A stretch of 64,000 nucleotides of DNA from CAVWDU01 sp963840725 (GCA_963840725.1 CAWIZY010000003.1:194730-258729), one strand, 5' to 3'; positions 53,984 through 64,000 are shown, numbered from the stretch's first letter. The notes: generated by a model from the sequence alone, not told the origin. Program-made: numbers and translations.

Positions 53984-55698
53984 CTACAACAGCAGGCGCC
54001 GAATATCCGCCAGCAGGCCCGACAGCAGCGACGTAAATCTGACCCCCTCGGCGCCGTCGACGACGCGGTGGTCGTAGGACAGTGACAGCGGCAGCATCAT
54101 CCTCGGCTGGAATGCGGCGCCGTCCCAGACCGGCTTCATTTCCGAGCGCGAGACGCCGAGGATGGCCACCTCCGGCGCGTTGACGATGGGCGTGAACGCG
54201 GTGCCGCCGATGCCGCCGAGGCTGGAGATGGAAAAGACGCCGCCCTGCATGTCGCCGGGCAGCAGCTTGCCGTCACGGGCCTTGGCGCTGATGGTCATGA
54301 GTTCGCCAGCGAGGTCGAAGATGCCCTTCTTGTCGACATCGCGCAGCACCGGCACCACCAGGCCGTTCGGCGTATCCACCGCGACCCCGATGTGGATGTA
54401 GTGTTTGACGATGAGATTCTCGCCATCCGCCGCCAGCGACGCGCGCAGGTTCGGCATCTGCGCCAGCGCCCCGGCCACTGCCTTGAGCAGGAATGGCATG
54501 AAGGTGAGCTTCACGCCGGCCTTTTCCGCCGCCGCTTTCTGTCCCTTGCGGAAGGCCTCCAGCTCGGTGATATCCGCCTCGTCGAACTGCGTAACGTGCG
54601 GTACCGACAGCCAGCAGCGGTGCAGGTGCGCGCCGCTGATGCGCTTGATGCGCGACAGCGGTTGCGTCTCCACTTCGCCAAACTTGGCGAAGTCGATCGC
54701 CGGCGCCGCCGGCAGCTGGAACGGCAGGCCGGCCGCTGCTGGCGGTGCGGCACCAGCGCTGAGCATCTGTTTGACGTAGGCCTGTACGTCGTCTTTGACG
54801 ATGCGACCCTTGCGCCCGCTGCCTTTGACCTGGCCCAGGTCGACGCCGAGTTCGCGCGCGAAGCGGCGCACCGCGGGGCTGGCATGCGGCGTGCGCCCAG
54901 GGGCGATGGCTGACCATGTCCGCTGGTCGCGGCAGCACCGGCGCCTTGCGCTGCTCGGCATCGCCGGGCGCCCGCACCTGCCGCATCGGGCTTGGGCGTC
55001 GCCGCCGGTGCCTGAGGGGCCTCGAGCTCTTCCGCCGTGCTGTCGGCATCGGCAGCGCCGCTCTCGCTCCCCGCCGTGCCGAGCAGCGTCAGCACCAGAT
55101 CGCCCTGATTCAGCTTGTCGCCAACCTTGACCGCGACGGATTGCACCGTGCCGGCCGCGGGGCAGGGGATCTCCATGGTCGCCTTGTCGCTTTCCAGCGT
55201 CAGTATGGACTGGTCCACATCGACGCTGTCGCCGGGGCCGACCAGGACCTCGATGACCGGGATATCGGCGAAGTCGCCGATATCCGGCAGACGCACCGCG
55301 ATCTCGGTTGGCGTGGCGGCTGCCGGCTCTGCCGGCGCAGCTGAGGGCGCTGGCGCAGGCGATGGAGCCGCCTGCGGCGCCGATGGGGGTTCGGCTTGCG
55401 GACTGGCGTCGTCAGTCGGCGCGGCCTCCGCGGGAGCGGCGGCTTCCGCGCGACCGCCATCGGTCTCGATCGTGGCGAGCAGCGATCCCTGGCTGATCTT
55501 GTCGCCAACAGCGACCTTGATCGACTGCACCGTGCCGGCGATCGGCGACGGGATCTCCATGCTGGCCTTGTCGCTTTCGAGCGTCAGCAGCGATTGCTCG
55601 GGCTCAATGCGATCGCCGGGTGCTACCAGGATCTCGATGACCTCGACCTCGGAGAAATCACCGATGTCGGGAAGCAGAACGTCTTCTACGGTTGCCAC
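53984..55698 (-). CDS. aceF: Dihydrolipoyllysine acetyltransferase (E2), two linker frameshifts
   Basis: E2 core of the pyruvate dehydrogenase complex. Two lipoyl domains are present, each with the lipoylated lysine in LESDKASMEIPSP and LESDKATMEIPCP. They are followed by an Ala/Pro-rich linker, a peripheral-subunit-binding domain (ASPAVRRFARELGVDL..VKGSGRKGRI) and the catalytic domain ending DHRVVDGAEG. Two single-base shifts, near 54,968 and near 54,900, break the frame in the second linker; the joined reading gives roughly 570 residues. The linker is GC-rich, so errors are likely. It lies downstream of aceE. Confidence 0.88.
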
Positions 55699-55816
55699 GT
55701 CGCGGTCTCCTGCGCCTGATTCCAGACTGGGTTCCGAGCTAGCTGCCCGATTGGGTTGCGGGCTGGATTCCGGGTTGGGTGCCGGGTTGCGGTATCAGTT
55801 GTCGGGAGCAGCCTGA

Positions 55817-58474
55817 TCATTGCGTCACCGGGTTTGGCTTGTCCGGGTCGATGCGGTATTTCTCGATGGCCTCGCGCACGCGCGAGCGCTCCACCAGGCC
55901 CTCGTCCGCCAGGGCGCTCAGGGCCGCGACGACGACGTACCAGCGGTTGACCTCGAAGAACTTGCGTAGCTGGCTGCGCATGTCGCTGCGGCCATAGCCG
56001 TCGGTGCCGAGCACGCTATAGCGCCGCGACAGATAGGGCCGGATCTGGTCGGCGTGGGTGCGGATGTAGTCGGTGGCCGCAACGATGGGGCCGGTGCTGT
56101 CCGCCAACTGCGCGCTGACATAGGCCTGGCGCGGCTCCTCATCCGGATGCAGCATGTTCCAGCGCTGGACGTCGATACCGTCGCGACGGAGTTCGTTGAA
56201 GCTGGTCACGCTCCAGACGTCGGCGGCGACGCCGAAGTCGCGCTCCAGTAGCTCCCCCGCGGCGAGCACTTCGCGCAGGATCGTGCCGCTGCCGAGGAGT
56301 TGTACCCGCGGTTCGTGTTCCGAGCTACCGACGTGCAGCCGGTAGATGCCGCGCTTGATGCCGTCTTCGACACCGTCGGGCATCGCCGGCTGGGGGTAAT
56401 TCTCGTTCATCACCGTGACGTAGTAGAAGCAGTTCTGCTTCTCCTGGTACATGCGGCGCATGCCGTCTTGCACGATCACGGCCAGCTCGTAGGCGTAGGC
56501 CGGGTCATAGCTGACGCAGTTGGGGATGGTGGAGGCCAGCAGATGGCTGTGGCCATCCTGGTGCTGCAGGCCCTCGCCGGCGAGCGTGGTGCGCCCGGCG
56601 GTGCCGCCGATCAGGAAGCCGCGCGCCTGCATGTCGCCCGCGGCCCAGGCCAGGTCGCCGATGCGCTGGAAGCCGAACATCGAGTAGTAGATGTAGAACG
56701 GGATCATCGCCTGGCCATGATTGGCGTAGGCGGTGGCGGCGGCGATCCAGGAGGACATGGCGCCGGCCTCGTTGATGCCTTCTTGCAGGATCTGGCCCTT
56801 TTTGTCCTCGCGGTAGTACATGACCTGGTCGGCATCCATCGGCTCGTAGAGCTGGCCGACCGAGGAGTAGATGCCGAGTTGGCGGAACATGCCCTCCATG
56901 CCGAAGGTGCGCGCCTCGTCCGGCACGATGGGCACGACGAATTTGCCGATCTCTTTGTCGCGCAAGATCACGGTCATCATCCGCACCAACGCCATGGTGG
57001 TGGACATCTCGCGATCGCCGCTCGACTCCAGCAGCGATCCGAATGCGTCCAGCGTCGGTACCGTCAGCGCCGGCGCCGTATCGCGGCGGGCGGGCAGGGG
57101 GCCACCGAGGGTCTCGCGGCGCTCTTGCAGGTACTTCATCTCCTCGCTGTCCGGCGGCGGCTTGTAGAACGGAGCGGCGCCGATCTGGTCGTCTGAGATC
57201 GGGATATTGAAGCGGTCGCGGAAGGCCTTCAGGCTGGCCTCCCCCATTTTTTTCTGCGAGTGCGTAATGTTCATGCCCTCGCCGGCTTCGCCCATGCCGT
57301 AACCCTTAACGGTCTTGGCCAGGATCACCGTCGGCTTGCCGTTGGCGCGCATGGCCGCGGCGTAGGCGGCATAGACCTTGATCGGGTCATGGCCGCCGCG
57401 GTTCAGGCGCCAGATGTCCTCATCGGTGAGATTGGCGACCATCTCCGCCAGCTCCGGATACTTGCCGAAGAAGTGCTCGCGGGTGTAGGCGCCGCCCTTG
57501 GCCTTGTAGGCCTGGTAGTCGCCGTCGACGCACTCTTCCATGCGCTTGAGCAGCAGGCCGTTGTTGTCGCGGGCCAGCAGCGGGTCCCAATAGCTGCCCC
57601 AGATGACCTTGATGACGTTCCAGCCGGCACCGCGGAACACGGCTTCGAGTTCCTGGATGATCTTGCCGTTGCCGCGCACCGGACCGTCGAGCCGCTGCAG
57701 GTTGCAGTTGACCACGAACACCAGATTATCGAGCCGCTCGCGCGCCGCCAGCGAGATGGCGCCGAGGGATTCCGGCTCGTCCATCTCGCCGTCGCCGAGG
57801 AAGGCCCAGACCTTGCGGCCCTCGGTGTTGACCACGCCGCGGTCGTTCAGGTAGCGCATGAAGCGCGCCTGGTAGATGGCCATGATCGGCCCGAGCCCCA
57901 TGGAAACAGTCGGGAACTGCCAGAAGCCGGGCATCAGCCACGGGTGCGGATAGGACGACAGGCCGTTGCCGTCGACCTCCTGGCGGAAGTTGTAGAGTTG
58001 TTCCTCGCTGAGACGCCCTTCCAAGAAGGCCCGGGCGTAGATGCCGGGCGCCGAATGGCCCTGGATGAACACCAGATCGCCACCGTGGTCTTTGCTGCGA
58101 GCCCGATAAAAATGGTTGTAGCCGACGTCGAACAGCGTGGCGGAGGATGCAAACGAAGAAATGTGCCCGCCGAGCTCCGTTGACAGCCGGTTGGCCTGCA
58201 CCACCATCGCCATCGCGTTCCAGCGGACGAACGAGCGGATGCGACGTTCCATGGCGCGGTCGCCCGGGAATCGCTCCTGCTGCTGCACCGGGATGGTGTT
58301 GACGTAGGCGGTATTGGCGCTGTAGGGCAGATGTGCCCCCGAGCGGCGGGCCTTGTCGATCAGGCGTTCGAGTAGATAATGGGCGCGTTCGACGCCCTCG
58401 TTTTCGAGCACGGCATCCAGGGAGTCGAGCCACTCCTGCGTCTCTTGTGGGTCGATGTCGGGCTTGTTGGCCAT
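55817..58474 (-). CDS. aceE: Pyruvate dehydrogenase E1 component (homodimeric)
   Basis: Thiamine-diphosphate enzyme that decarboxylates pyruvate and acetylates the E2 lipoyl group. At 885 residues it is the single-chain gammaproteobacterial type. The ThDP motif GDGEMDEPES...NLVFVVNCN is near residue 245, and HISSFASSATLFDVGYNHFYR is near 110. The ATG at 58,474 (MANKPDID) has AGGAA five bases upstream; a longer frame to 58,564 has none. It begins the aceE-aceF-(vapBC)-lpdA run on the minus strand. A short tandem-like GGGTTNCGGG tract lies between it and aceF. Confidence 0.95.
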   Translation of the reverse strand: MANKPDIDPQETQEWLDSLDAVLENEGVERAHYLLERLIDKARRSGAHLPYSANTAYVNTIPVQQQERFPGDRAMERRIRSFVRWNAMAMVVQANRLSTELGGHISSFASSATLFDVGYNHFYRARSKDHGGDLVFIQGHSAPGIYARAFLEGRLSEEQLYNFRQEVDGNGLSSYPHPWLMPGFWQFPTVSMGLGPIMAIYQARFMRYLNDRGVVNTEGRKVWAFLGDGEMDEPESLGAISLAARERLDNLVFVVNCNLQRLDGPVRGNGKIIQELEAVFRGAGWNVIKVIWGSYWDPLLARDNNGLLLKRMEECVDGDYQAYKAKGGAYTREHFFGKYPELAEMVANLTDEDIWRLNRGGHDPIKVYAAYAAAMRANGKPTVILAKTVKGYGMGEAGEGMNITHSQKKMGEASLKAFRDRFNIPISDDQIGAAPFYKPPPDSEEMKYLQERRETLGGPLPARRDTAPALTVPTLDAFGSLLESSGDREMSTTMALVRMMTVILRDKEIGKFVVPIVPDEARTFGMEGMFRQLGIYSSVGQLYEPMDADQVMYYREDKKGQILQEGINEAGAMSSWIAAATAYANHGQAMIPFYIYYSMFGFQRIGDLAWAAGDMQARGFLIGGTAGRTTLAGEGLQHQDGHSHLLASTIPNCVSYDPAYAYELAVIVQDGMRRMYQEKQNCFYYVTVMNENYPQPAMPDGVEDGIKRGIYRLHVGSSEHEPRVQLLGSGTILREVLAAGELLERDFGVAADVWSVTSFNELRRDGIDVQRWNMLHPDEEPRQAYVSAQLADSTGPIVAATDYIRTHADQIRPYLSRRYSVLGTDGYGRSDMRSQLRKFFEVNRWYVVVAALSALADEGLVERSRVREAIEKYRIDPDKPNPVTQ

Positions 58475-58754
58475 GGGCATTCCTGAAACGGGTTCCGATG
58501 CTGGGTTCAGAGTCGGCTGCGGGGCGATCGGGGCCGGATTGTCGGCGACGGCAGCGAAGCGCAAAAGCTAACCCAGCGCGGAATTATTCGCAAATGCTTA
58601 TGATTGATACAGCGAATAGATCGGCTCGAGTCGGGTCGATCGATAGGGGCTGATTTTCGGCTTTTTGGAGCTGAATCAATTCGAGCGCATCGCGGGGTGC
58701 CTGTCGATGCTCGCGCGAGTGTGGGCTCTTGGGCGTAAGACTGGGTTGGTCACC

Positions 58755-58785
58755 AAGAAAAAAGCCCTCGCGAGGCGAGGGCTTT
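58755..58785 (-). terminator. Rho-independent terminator of the Met/Pro-repeat gene
   Basis: AAAGCCCTCGC pairs with GCGAGGGCTTT over a three-base loop. On the minus strand it is followed by T residues (TTTTTTCTTGG), about 60 bases after the repeat gene stop. Confidence 0.88.
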
Positions 58786-58844
58786 GGTGTCGGGGCCGCG
58801 CTTGCGCGGGACACCCATCAGCAGGCGCTGGTCAGCAGTTGGTG

Positions 58845-59723
58845 TTACTGCACTGTTGTGGCCGACGGTGTGGCCGACGGTTGGGCGACTTCCGCCTGGG
58901 TCTGCGGTGCGGTTGCAGCTTGCGCGCAACTCGTGTTCGCGATGGGGGCAAAGGCGACCGGCATCGGGGCCATACGGTAGGCACGCGCCTGCGGACGCAC
59001 GGCGCGGCGATGCGCGATCCGGTCCTGCATCTCCGCACGGCGCGCATCGCTGCGCTCCTCGGCCTGGGCCCGGTAGCTATCGATCTGTGCCTTGCGCTCC
59101 TCGAACGTGGCGCCGATCGCAGGCATCGCGGGGATATCCATCCGGGGCATTGCCGGCATCTCAGGCATGGCCGGATACTCGGGCATGGACATCTGCGACA
59201 TGTTCATCGCTGGAAATTCAGGCAGTTCCGGCAACTCGAAGGCTGGAAACTCCGGCATTTGGGGCATCTGGCCCATCGTCGGGTGTTGACCGAAAGCCGG
59301 AAACTCTGGCATTTGGGGCATAGGCGGACGCTCGCCGAAAGCAGGCATCGGGGGCATTTCTGGAATGGCCGGACGCTCACCGAAGGCGGGCATCGGAGGC
59401 ATTTCTGGCATGTTCGGACGCTCGCCGAAAGCGGGCATCGGAGGCATTTCAGGCATTTGCGGCAGCTGTGCGGCCCATTGCTCGGCCATTTGGCGCTGAT
59501 CGTCCATCATCTGCTGCATGGCCTTAGCGTGCTGCTCGGCCATGGCTCGGTGCTGATCGGCCATCGCTTGCCGCTGTTCCACGGTGGCAGCAGGGGTGGC
59601 AGCAGGTGTAAACGCAGGCGACGCGAATGGACCATTATGAGAAGAACCGTTGCACCAGGCAGCGGCGGACATGGTGGCAACGGTCAGGGCAGCGGCGGAC
59701 GTGGAAAGTATGATTGTTTTCAT
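58845..59723 (-). CDS. Secreted Met/Pro-rich repeat protein, unknown function
   Basis: A 292-residue protein with a Sec signal peptide (MKTIILSTSAAALTVATMSA; cleavage before AAWCNG). The mature protein has an NGSSHNGPF opening, a Gln/Met-rich charged helix (about 45-85), then at least three 15-residue repeats NMPEMPPMPAFGERP, decaying to QMPEFPAFG-type and MPAMP steps (about 85-205), and a basic Arg-rich tail with a further Cys. Methionine content is very high, suggesting metal binding or a structural, particle-coating role; both are inference. The NGP opening is reminiscent of sulfur globule proteins but I am not sure. The ATG at 59,723 is preferred. A strong terminator follows. Confidence 0.75.
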   Translation of the reverse strand: MKTIILSTSAAALTVATMSAAAWCNGSSHNGPFASPAFTPAATPAATVEQRQAMADQHRAMAEQHAKAMQQMMDDQRQMAEQWAAQLPQMPEMPPMPAFGERPNMPEMPPMPAFGERPAIPEMPPMPAFGERPPMPQMPEFPAFGQHPTMGQMPQMPEFPAFELPELPEFPAMNMSQMSMPEYPAMPEMPAMPRMDIPAMPAIGATFEERKAQIDSYRAQAEERSDARRAEMQDRIAHRRAVRPQARAYRMAPMPVAFAPIANTSCAQAATAPQTQAEVAQPSATPSATTVQ

Positions 59724-59741
59724 TGAACACACCTGAGACAA

Positions 59742-60144
59742 AAGTTAGAAAATGGACTATTTCTGGAAGCCGTCAGCTGCTCGGCAGCTCTGGGCGGATC
59801 ATCGTTCTTGGTTGGACGCCTACCTTGCGCATCCGGTTGCGCATCTGGCACTGGGGCGTCTGGCACTGGCGACTCGTCCAGCGCCACTGGAAAAGCAGTA
59901 TATAAGAAAATAATGAAATAACAATTTATTTCGGCTAGAAGGTCGTCTGTTTTGATAGCGAAAAACTATTGTCTCGGGTTTTCGGTTGCCGTTCGCCGAC
60001 TCGCGAGGACACCCCTTGGCTTGCCGCTACCCGCGGTTCGTGCACCAACCTGTCGCGCTAAGGGTGAAGTCTTTCATTCCGAAGCGGGAAGCGTCAGGTT
60101 CCCTTTGACATGTCGCCCTCACGGGGCTCAACGAGGTGTCCGCA
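59742..60144. other. Gene-free stretch with AT-rich core
   Basis: No coding sequence is supported. An AT-rich patch at about 59,895-59,935 stands out against GC-rich surroundings and is a likely promoter or curved region for the repeat-protein gene. Two CTGGCACTGG copies lie near 59,845-59,870. Confidence 0.5.
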
Positions 60145-60718
60145 GTGCGCCCGCTTAAGCTCAGCGACCTGCCAAACATCATCAGCACGTTGCGGCTCGC
60201 GGCGGTGGTGCCCGTCATCCAACTGCTGATATCGGAACAGTTCGGCTGGGCGCTGCTTGGTATTTCTGCTGGCCGGGATCTCCGACGGGGTCGACGGCTT
60301 TCTCGCCAAGCACTACGGCTGGCGGACCCCGCTCGGCGGCATCCTCGATCCGCTTGCGGACAAGGCGCTGCTGATCAGTTGCTTCTTGGTCCTCGCCGCC
60401 ATGGGGCTGATCCCGCTATGGCTCACGCTCGCGGTGCTGTTCCGCGACCTGGTCATCGTTTCCGGCGGTGTGCTGTATCACTACCTGATCGAAGAGGTGC
60501 AGGCCGCGCCGACCAAGCTCAGCAAACTCAATACCGTGGTCCAGCTCGTGCTGGTAGTCGTCGTCATCGCCGACGCCGGACCACTGCCGCTGCCGCCGAT
60601 CCTGGTCGAAACACTCATTTGGAGTTGCCTGGCAACAACGGTATTGAGCGGGGCGCTCTACGTCGTGCTCTGGAGCACGATGGCCCGCCGCAAAGGACCG
60701 CGACACGACAACAATTGA
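60145..60718 (+). CDS. CDP-alcohol phosphatidyltransferase, frameshifted
   Basis: A membrane enzyme of phospholipid synthesis (PgsA-like). The CDP-alcohol motif is present as DGVDGFLAKHYGWRTPLGGILDPLADK, read from 60,257 on. The N-terminus LPNIISTLRLAAVVPVIQLL lies in another frame; a single-base shift near 60,255 joins them (WALL to VFLLAGISDG). About 190 residues with five or six helices. The GTG at 60,145 has GAGG eight bases upstream. In PgsA-like enzymes the AR of DGX2AR is usual; here the motif reads DGVDGFLAK, with K for R, so the substrate may differ. Confidence 0.82.
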
Positions 60719-60747
60719 TCCCTTTTTGGGGGCCGCTTAGGGCGAGG

Positions 60748-61737
<990 letters not shown>

Positions 61738-61738
<1 letters not shown>

Positions 61739-61790
61739 GCTCTGTTCCTCTACTTGGTTCGGTTTCGTATTGCTCAACTGCATCTTCGCC
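61738..61790. other. Probable chimeric junction: sthA meets an actinobacterial-like antiporter
   Basis: The SthA reading is lost at about 61,738, and the antiporter reading stops making sense at about 61,785 (after AISLVGAKM). The bases between fit neither protein. Both genes lie on the minus strand and are each cut mid-domain. A false assembly join is the simplest explanation. Confidence 0.7.
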
Positions 61791-62771
61791 CCGACCAGTG
61801 AGATCGCCACAGCGATCAGGCGCACCACGGCCAAGCTCAACACGGCATAGACCACGATCTGCCAGCTGAGGTCGGCCAGCACCGGACCGAGGAAGACCCC
61901 GAACACGAAGAAGCTGGCCATGGTGAGCAGGTCACCGGATGCCTCCGAGAACTCGGGCAGCGTGTCGTCGCTCGACGACACGAATCGCCGCCCGAATACG
62001 AACCCGGCCACCCACGCTGCGATGAATCCCGAACCGCCAGTGGCGTCGCGATCGCATAGGCCGACACCGCGAGGCCGACCAGGCCGATCTCGAGCCAGTA
62101 GCTGACGGCAGCGTCGCTGGAGCGGCCCCAGGCGATCGCCCGGGCTCCGATCCAGTCCGACAGCGATCCCGATCACCAGGGCGATCCCACCTGCTTGCCG
62201 AGTTCGACGAAGATGTCGCTGACCGCCAGCGACTGCTCGGCGACCAACGCCGTCTCGAGGAACACGAGGAACACCGGCAGCGAGATGCCGTCGTTGAGTC
62301 CGCTCTCGATGTTGAGCGCTTGGCGCACACGTTGCGGGACGCGCTCGTTGGAGACCACGGCCTTGCCGAGCGCCGCGTCGGTGGGCGCCAACATCGTGCC
62401 GAGCACGGCCGCTTCCCAGATCTCCAGGGTGCCGAACAGCACCGCCGTGAGCAGCCAGCCGAGCCCGATCGCAACCGGCAGCCCAACGCCGAGCAGTCGT
62501 GCCGGGATGATGTCGTCGCGCCAGTTCGACGAGTTGATCGCACTCGCATCGGTGAACAGCACGATCACCAAGGTGCCGGTGAGCACGAGCCTGACGAGCT
62601 CGGTGTTCCCGAGCGGCCCGCTGAAGTCGACCAGATCGAACGCCTGGGGACCCATCGCGAGCCCAGTGCGGTGAACAGCATGGTGCCGGTCACCGCCGAC
62701 CGGCTCAACCGCTTCGACACGATGGCGAACGCCACCAGTGCCACCGAGGCGATGGCCGGCGTGTAGTCCAC
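61790..62771 (-). pseudogene. CPA1 cation/proton antiporter, truncated with several frameshifts
   Basis: Segments of one membrane protein lie in order: VDYTPAIASVALVAFAIVSKRLS; LVRLVLTGTLVIVLFTDASAIN; AAVLGTMLAPTDAALGKAVVSNERVP; NIESGLNDGISLPVFLVFLE; and GSGFIAAWVAGFVFG...SFFVFGVFLGPVLADLSWQIVVYAVLSLAVVR. These are the APTDAA and ESGLNDG motifs of Na+/H+ or K+/H+ antiporters. At least three frame changes are needed (near 62,660, 62,175 and 62,040). The C-terminal end, normally with a GWFGPRG motif, is missing at the junction. GTG at 62,771 is the likely start. Confidence 0.8.
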
Positions 62772-62877
62772 CCGGCGACCCCCTACGACTCGACGGGCGC
62801 TGCGACGACTGGGTCGGCCATCCCGTGACGATGAGCCGCCGCACTCTGTCACCGCCGCGGTCTCGCTCATCGTCGCG

Positions 62878-63243
62878 TCAGGCGAGCAGCTTCGCCTTCG
62901 CGGCGGAGAACTCCTCGTCGGTGAGCACGCCCGCAGCCTTCAGGTCGGCGAGCTTGCTCAGCTCGGCCATCAGGTCACCGCCCCCACCAGCAGCGGGGCC
63001 GGAGCCGGAGCCGCGCGGGGCCTGCTGGGCCTTCATCGCGTCCATGTCGGCCTGCATCTGTGCGAGCTGGGCCTGCGAATCGAACGCTGCCTGTTGTGCA
63101 GCCTGCTGTTCGGCGGCCGCCTGCTGCTTGCCGGCCTGGCGGTTGGCGGACGCACCAACCACTGCCGATGCGGTTCCGGCGACAACGGCAGTACGGGCCA
63201 TCGTGCCGACGAGTCCTGGGCGTCCCACGCGACGTCTCATCAT
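62878..63243 (-). CDS. SHOCT-domain protein
   Basis: A 121-residue protein with a small N-terminal hydrophobic region (TMARTAVVAGTASAVVGAS), a Gln/Ala-rich coiled coil (KQQAAAEQQAAQQAAFDSQAQ), a Gly-rich linker and a C-terminal SHOCT helix pair (DLMAELSKLADLKAAGVLTDEEFSAAKAKLL). AAGGAG lies upstream of the ATG. The design is typical of Actinobacteria. SHOCT domains mediate oligomerisation; no further role can be given. Confidence 0.88.
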   Translation of the reverse strand: MMRRRVGRPGLVGTMARTAVVAGTASAVVGASANRQAGKQQAAAEQQAAQQAAFDSQAQLAQMQADMDAMKAQQAPRGSGSGPAAGGGGDLMAELSKLADLKAAGVLTDEEFSAAKAKLLA

Positions 63244-63254
63244 GTTCTGTCTCC

Positions 63255-63725
63255 TTATTCATTTTCGATGGGTTGATTCGGTGGTCGAGCCGTGATCGAG
63301 TCGTCGATCTCGGCGAGCGCCGCGAGCACCTCGTCGACCACGACGCGGGAACCCGGAAGTTCGTCACCATGACGCCGTTGCTGTCGACGATCGCGTCGGC
63401 GAATGGCTTGGCCCACGTGTTCTCGAACACCAACATCGCCGCGGACTTCGGGCTCGAGCCCAGCGGCGATCTCCTCGATGTCTTCGTCGGAGATCAGCGA
63501 GTCGATTGGTTCATCAGTTCGACGAGCCGTGTCGGCATCGGCTCTCCCCCGAGCCTCTTCGAACTCGGGAACGTCACCTCCCGTCGGCGTCCTTGCGGAT
63601 GAAAGGCCGTCGATGATGCTGATCGTGTCGTTCTCGACGAGCCGTTCGAGTTCGGGGATGATCCCGCCGTTGAATTCGTTTCCGGGGAAGACGACGACCA
63701 GTACTTCGATGGGTCCAAGGGCCAT
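63255..63725 (-). pseudogene. DUF6325/DUF1269-type protein, several frameshifts
   Basis: The start MALGPIEVLVVVFPGNEFNGGIIPELERLVENDTISIIDGL, with GGGAGG upstream of the ATG at 63,725, is intact. After that, the expected continuation is scattered over three frames: RLVELMNQS, SIDSLISDEDIEEIAAGLEP, MLVFENTWAKPFADAIVDSNGVMVTNFRVPA and VVDEVLAALAEID. At least four single-base changes occur between about 63,600 and 63,330. Probably an intact actinobacterial gene with read errors, directly upstream of the SHOCT gene. Confidence 0.75.
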
Positions 63726-63886
63726 GAGACCTCCCAATGGCGGCGATTGCAAAGCGAATAGAGCGTCGCAAGGTACCGCAGTTCAGACATCTGACTGGAA
63801 GCGGCAGATGGTTGATTTCCGCCATTCGGGGGCAATGCTTGTGCCGCTCGGCGCACGGATGCGCCGACCGAACGAAAGGCAACGCA

Positions 63887-64000
63887 TTGCTACTTGCAGC
63901 TGAATTCGGAACCGGCCAGGTCTTCTGGTCGATTCTCTGGTTCTTCCTCTTCTTCGTGTGGATCCTCATGATCTTCATGATCTTCGGTGACATCATCCGC
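63887..64000 (+). CDS. PLDc_N-like small membrane protein, N-terminal part (runs off window)
   Basis: From a TTG at 63,887 with AAAGG upstream, the frame reads LLLAAEFGTGQVFWSILWFFLFFVW and IFMIFGDIIR, one long membrane helix. It resembles the start of actinobacterial PLDc_N/SHOCT proteins (FWSILWFFLFFVWI). Only 38 codons are in view. It is divergent from the DUF6325 gene. Confidence 0.65.
   Translation, partial: MLLAAEFGTGQVFWSILWFFLFFVWILMIFMIFGDIIR

Noticed and set aside
56300..58183. Long open frames of up to 307 codons on the plus strand opposite aceE
   Set aside because: They mirror a GC-rich, strongly conserved gene on the other strand, have odd Val/Gly/Ala/Asp composition and no family features.
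59714..59905. Small plus-strand frame in the gap upstream of the Met/Pro gene
   Set aside because: Trp/Arg-rich nonsense-like composition, no ribosome-binding site and overlap with the likely promoter.

Overview
The first ~49.24 kb read as one gammaproteobacterial chromosome segment. It carries gene groups that, from memory, also occur in the Pseudomonas aeruginosa hslO/pckA to algR interval: hslO-pckA, gshA, dsbB, rsd/algQ, a TIGR02444 gene beside an ABC-F gene, trxA-rho-ubiD, and algR-hemC-hemD-hemX-hemY. With PHA granule genes and pilU this suggests a marine Pseudomonas-related or Halieaceae-like lineage; that placement is inference. Around 49,237-49,252 an algR gene on the minus strand runs directly into the 3' end of an ispG gene on the plus strand. 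Around 61,738-61,790 a truncated sthA runs into an actinobacterial-looking cation/proton antiporter. The simplest reading is that three genomes are joined here, probably a chimeric metagenomic contig. 

Layout: dinG (5' part) and an acyltransferase (0-1.7 kb); two small orphan proteins, a tyrosine phosphatase and rpsT (2-4.3 kb); a diiron ferritin-like gene divergent from an AraC regulator and patatin (4.4-7.8 kb); a PHA-system protein and an EamA transporter (7.8-9 kb); hslO, pckA, then phasin plus PhaD-like regulator (9.2-13.2 kb); methyltransferase, peroxiredoxin, PqiA-like protein, SLC13 transporter and moaA (13.2-17.6 kb); a MoxR/VWA/zinc-ribbon/DUF1631/PilZ cluster (17.7-22.7 kb); pilU and a shrunken RND efflux relic (22.8-25 kb); gshA-acpH, dsbB, rsd, fkpA, TIGR02444, ABC-F, GIY-YIG and a VTT/flavoprotein fusion (25.2-34.5 kb); a 276-bp MITE-like element; trxA-rho-ubiD (35-38.4 kb); DUF4139, a PQQ-dehydrogenase/diheme-cytochrome fusion and a sulfotransferase-like gene (38.7-44 kb); hemY-X-D-C-algR (44-49.2 kb). 

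The second segment (49.25-61.74 kb) is GC-richer and holds an ispG tail, a GlcG/HbpS-like protein, a decayed ParDE module, the pyruvate dehydrogenase genes aceE-aceF-lpd with a VapBC module between aceF and lpd, a secreted Met/Pro-repeat protein, a CDP-alcohol phosphatidyltransferase and the 3' part of sthA. It also looks proteobacterial. The last segment (61.8-64 kb) holds an antiporter, a SHOCT protein, a DUF6325-like protein and the start of a PLDc_N-like membrane protein, a set typical of Actinobacteria. 

Many genes carry single-base frameshifts (ferritin-like gene, EamA, VWA, hemC three times, glcG, parD, parE, aceF, pgsA-like gene, antiporter, DUF6325). They are densest near the two junctions. 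Because genes such as hemC should be intact in a living cell, most of these are more likely sequence errors than decay. The best candidates for new biology are the MoxR/VWA/DUF1631/PilZ cluster, the dehydrogenase/cytochrome fusion with its neighbours, the MITE family and the Met/Pro-repeat protein. No tRNA, rRNA or CRISPR array was seen.
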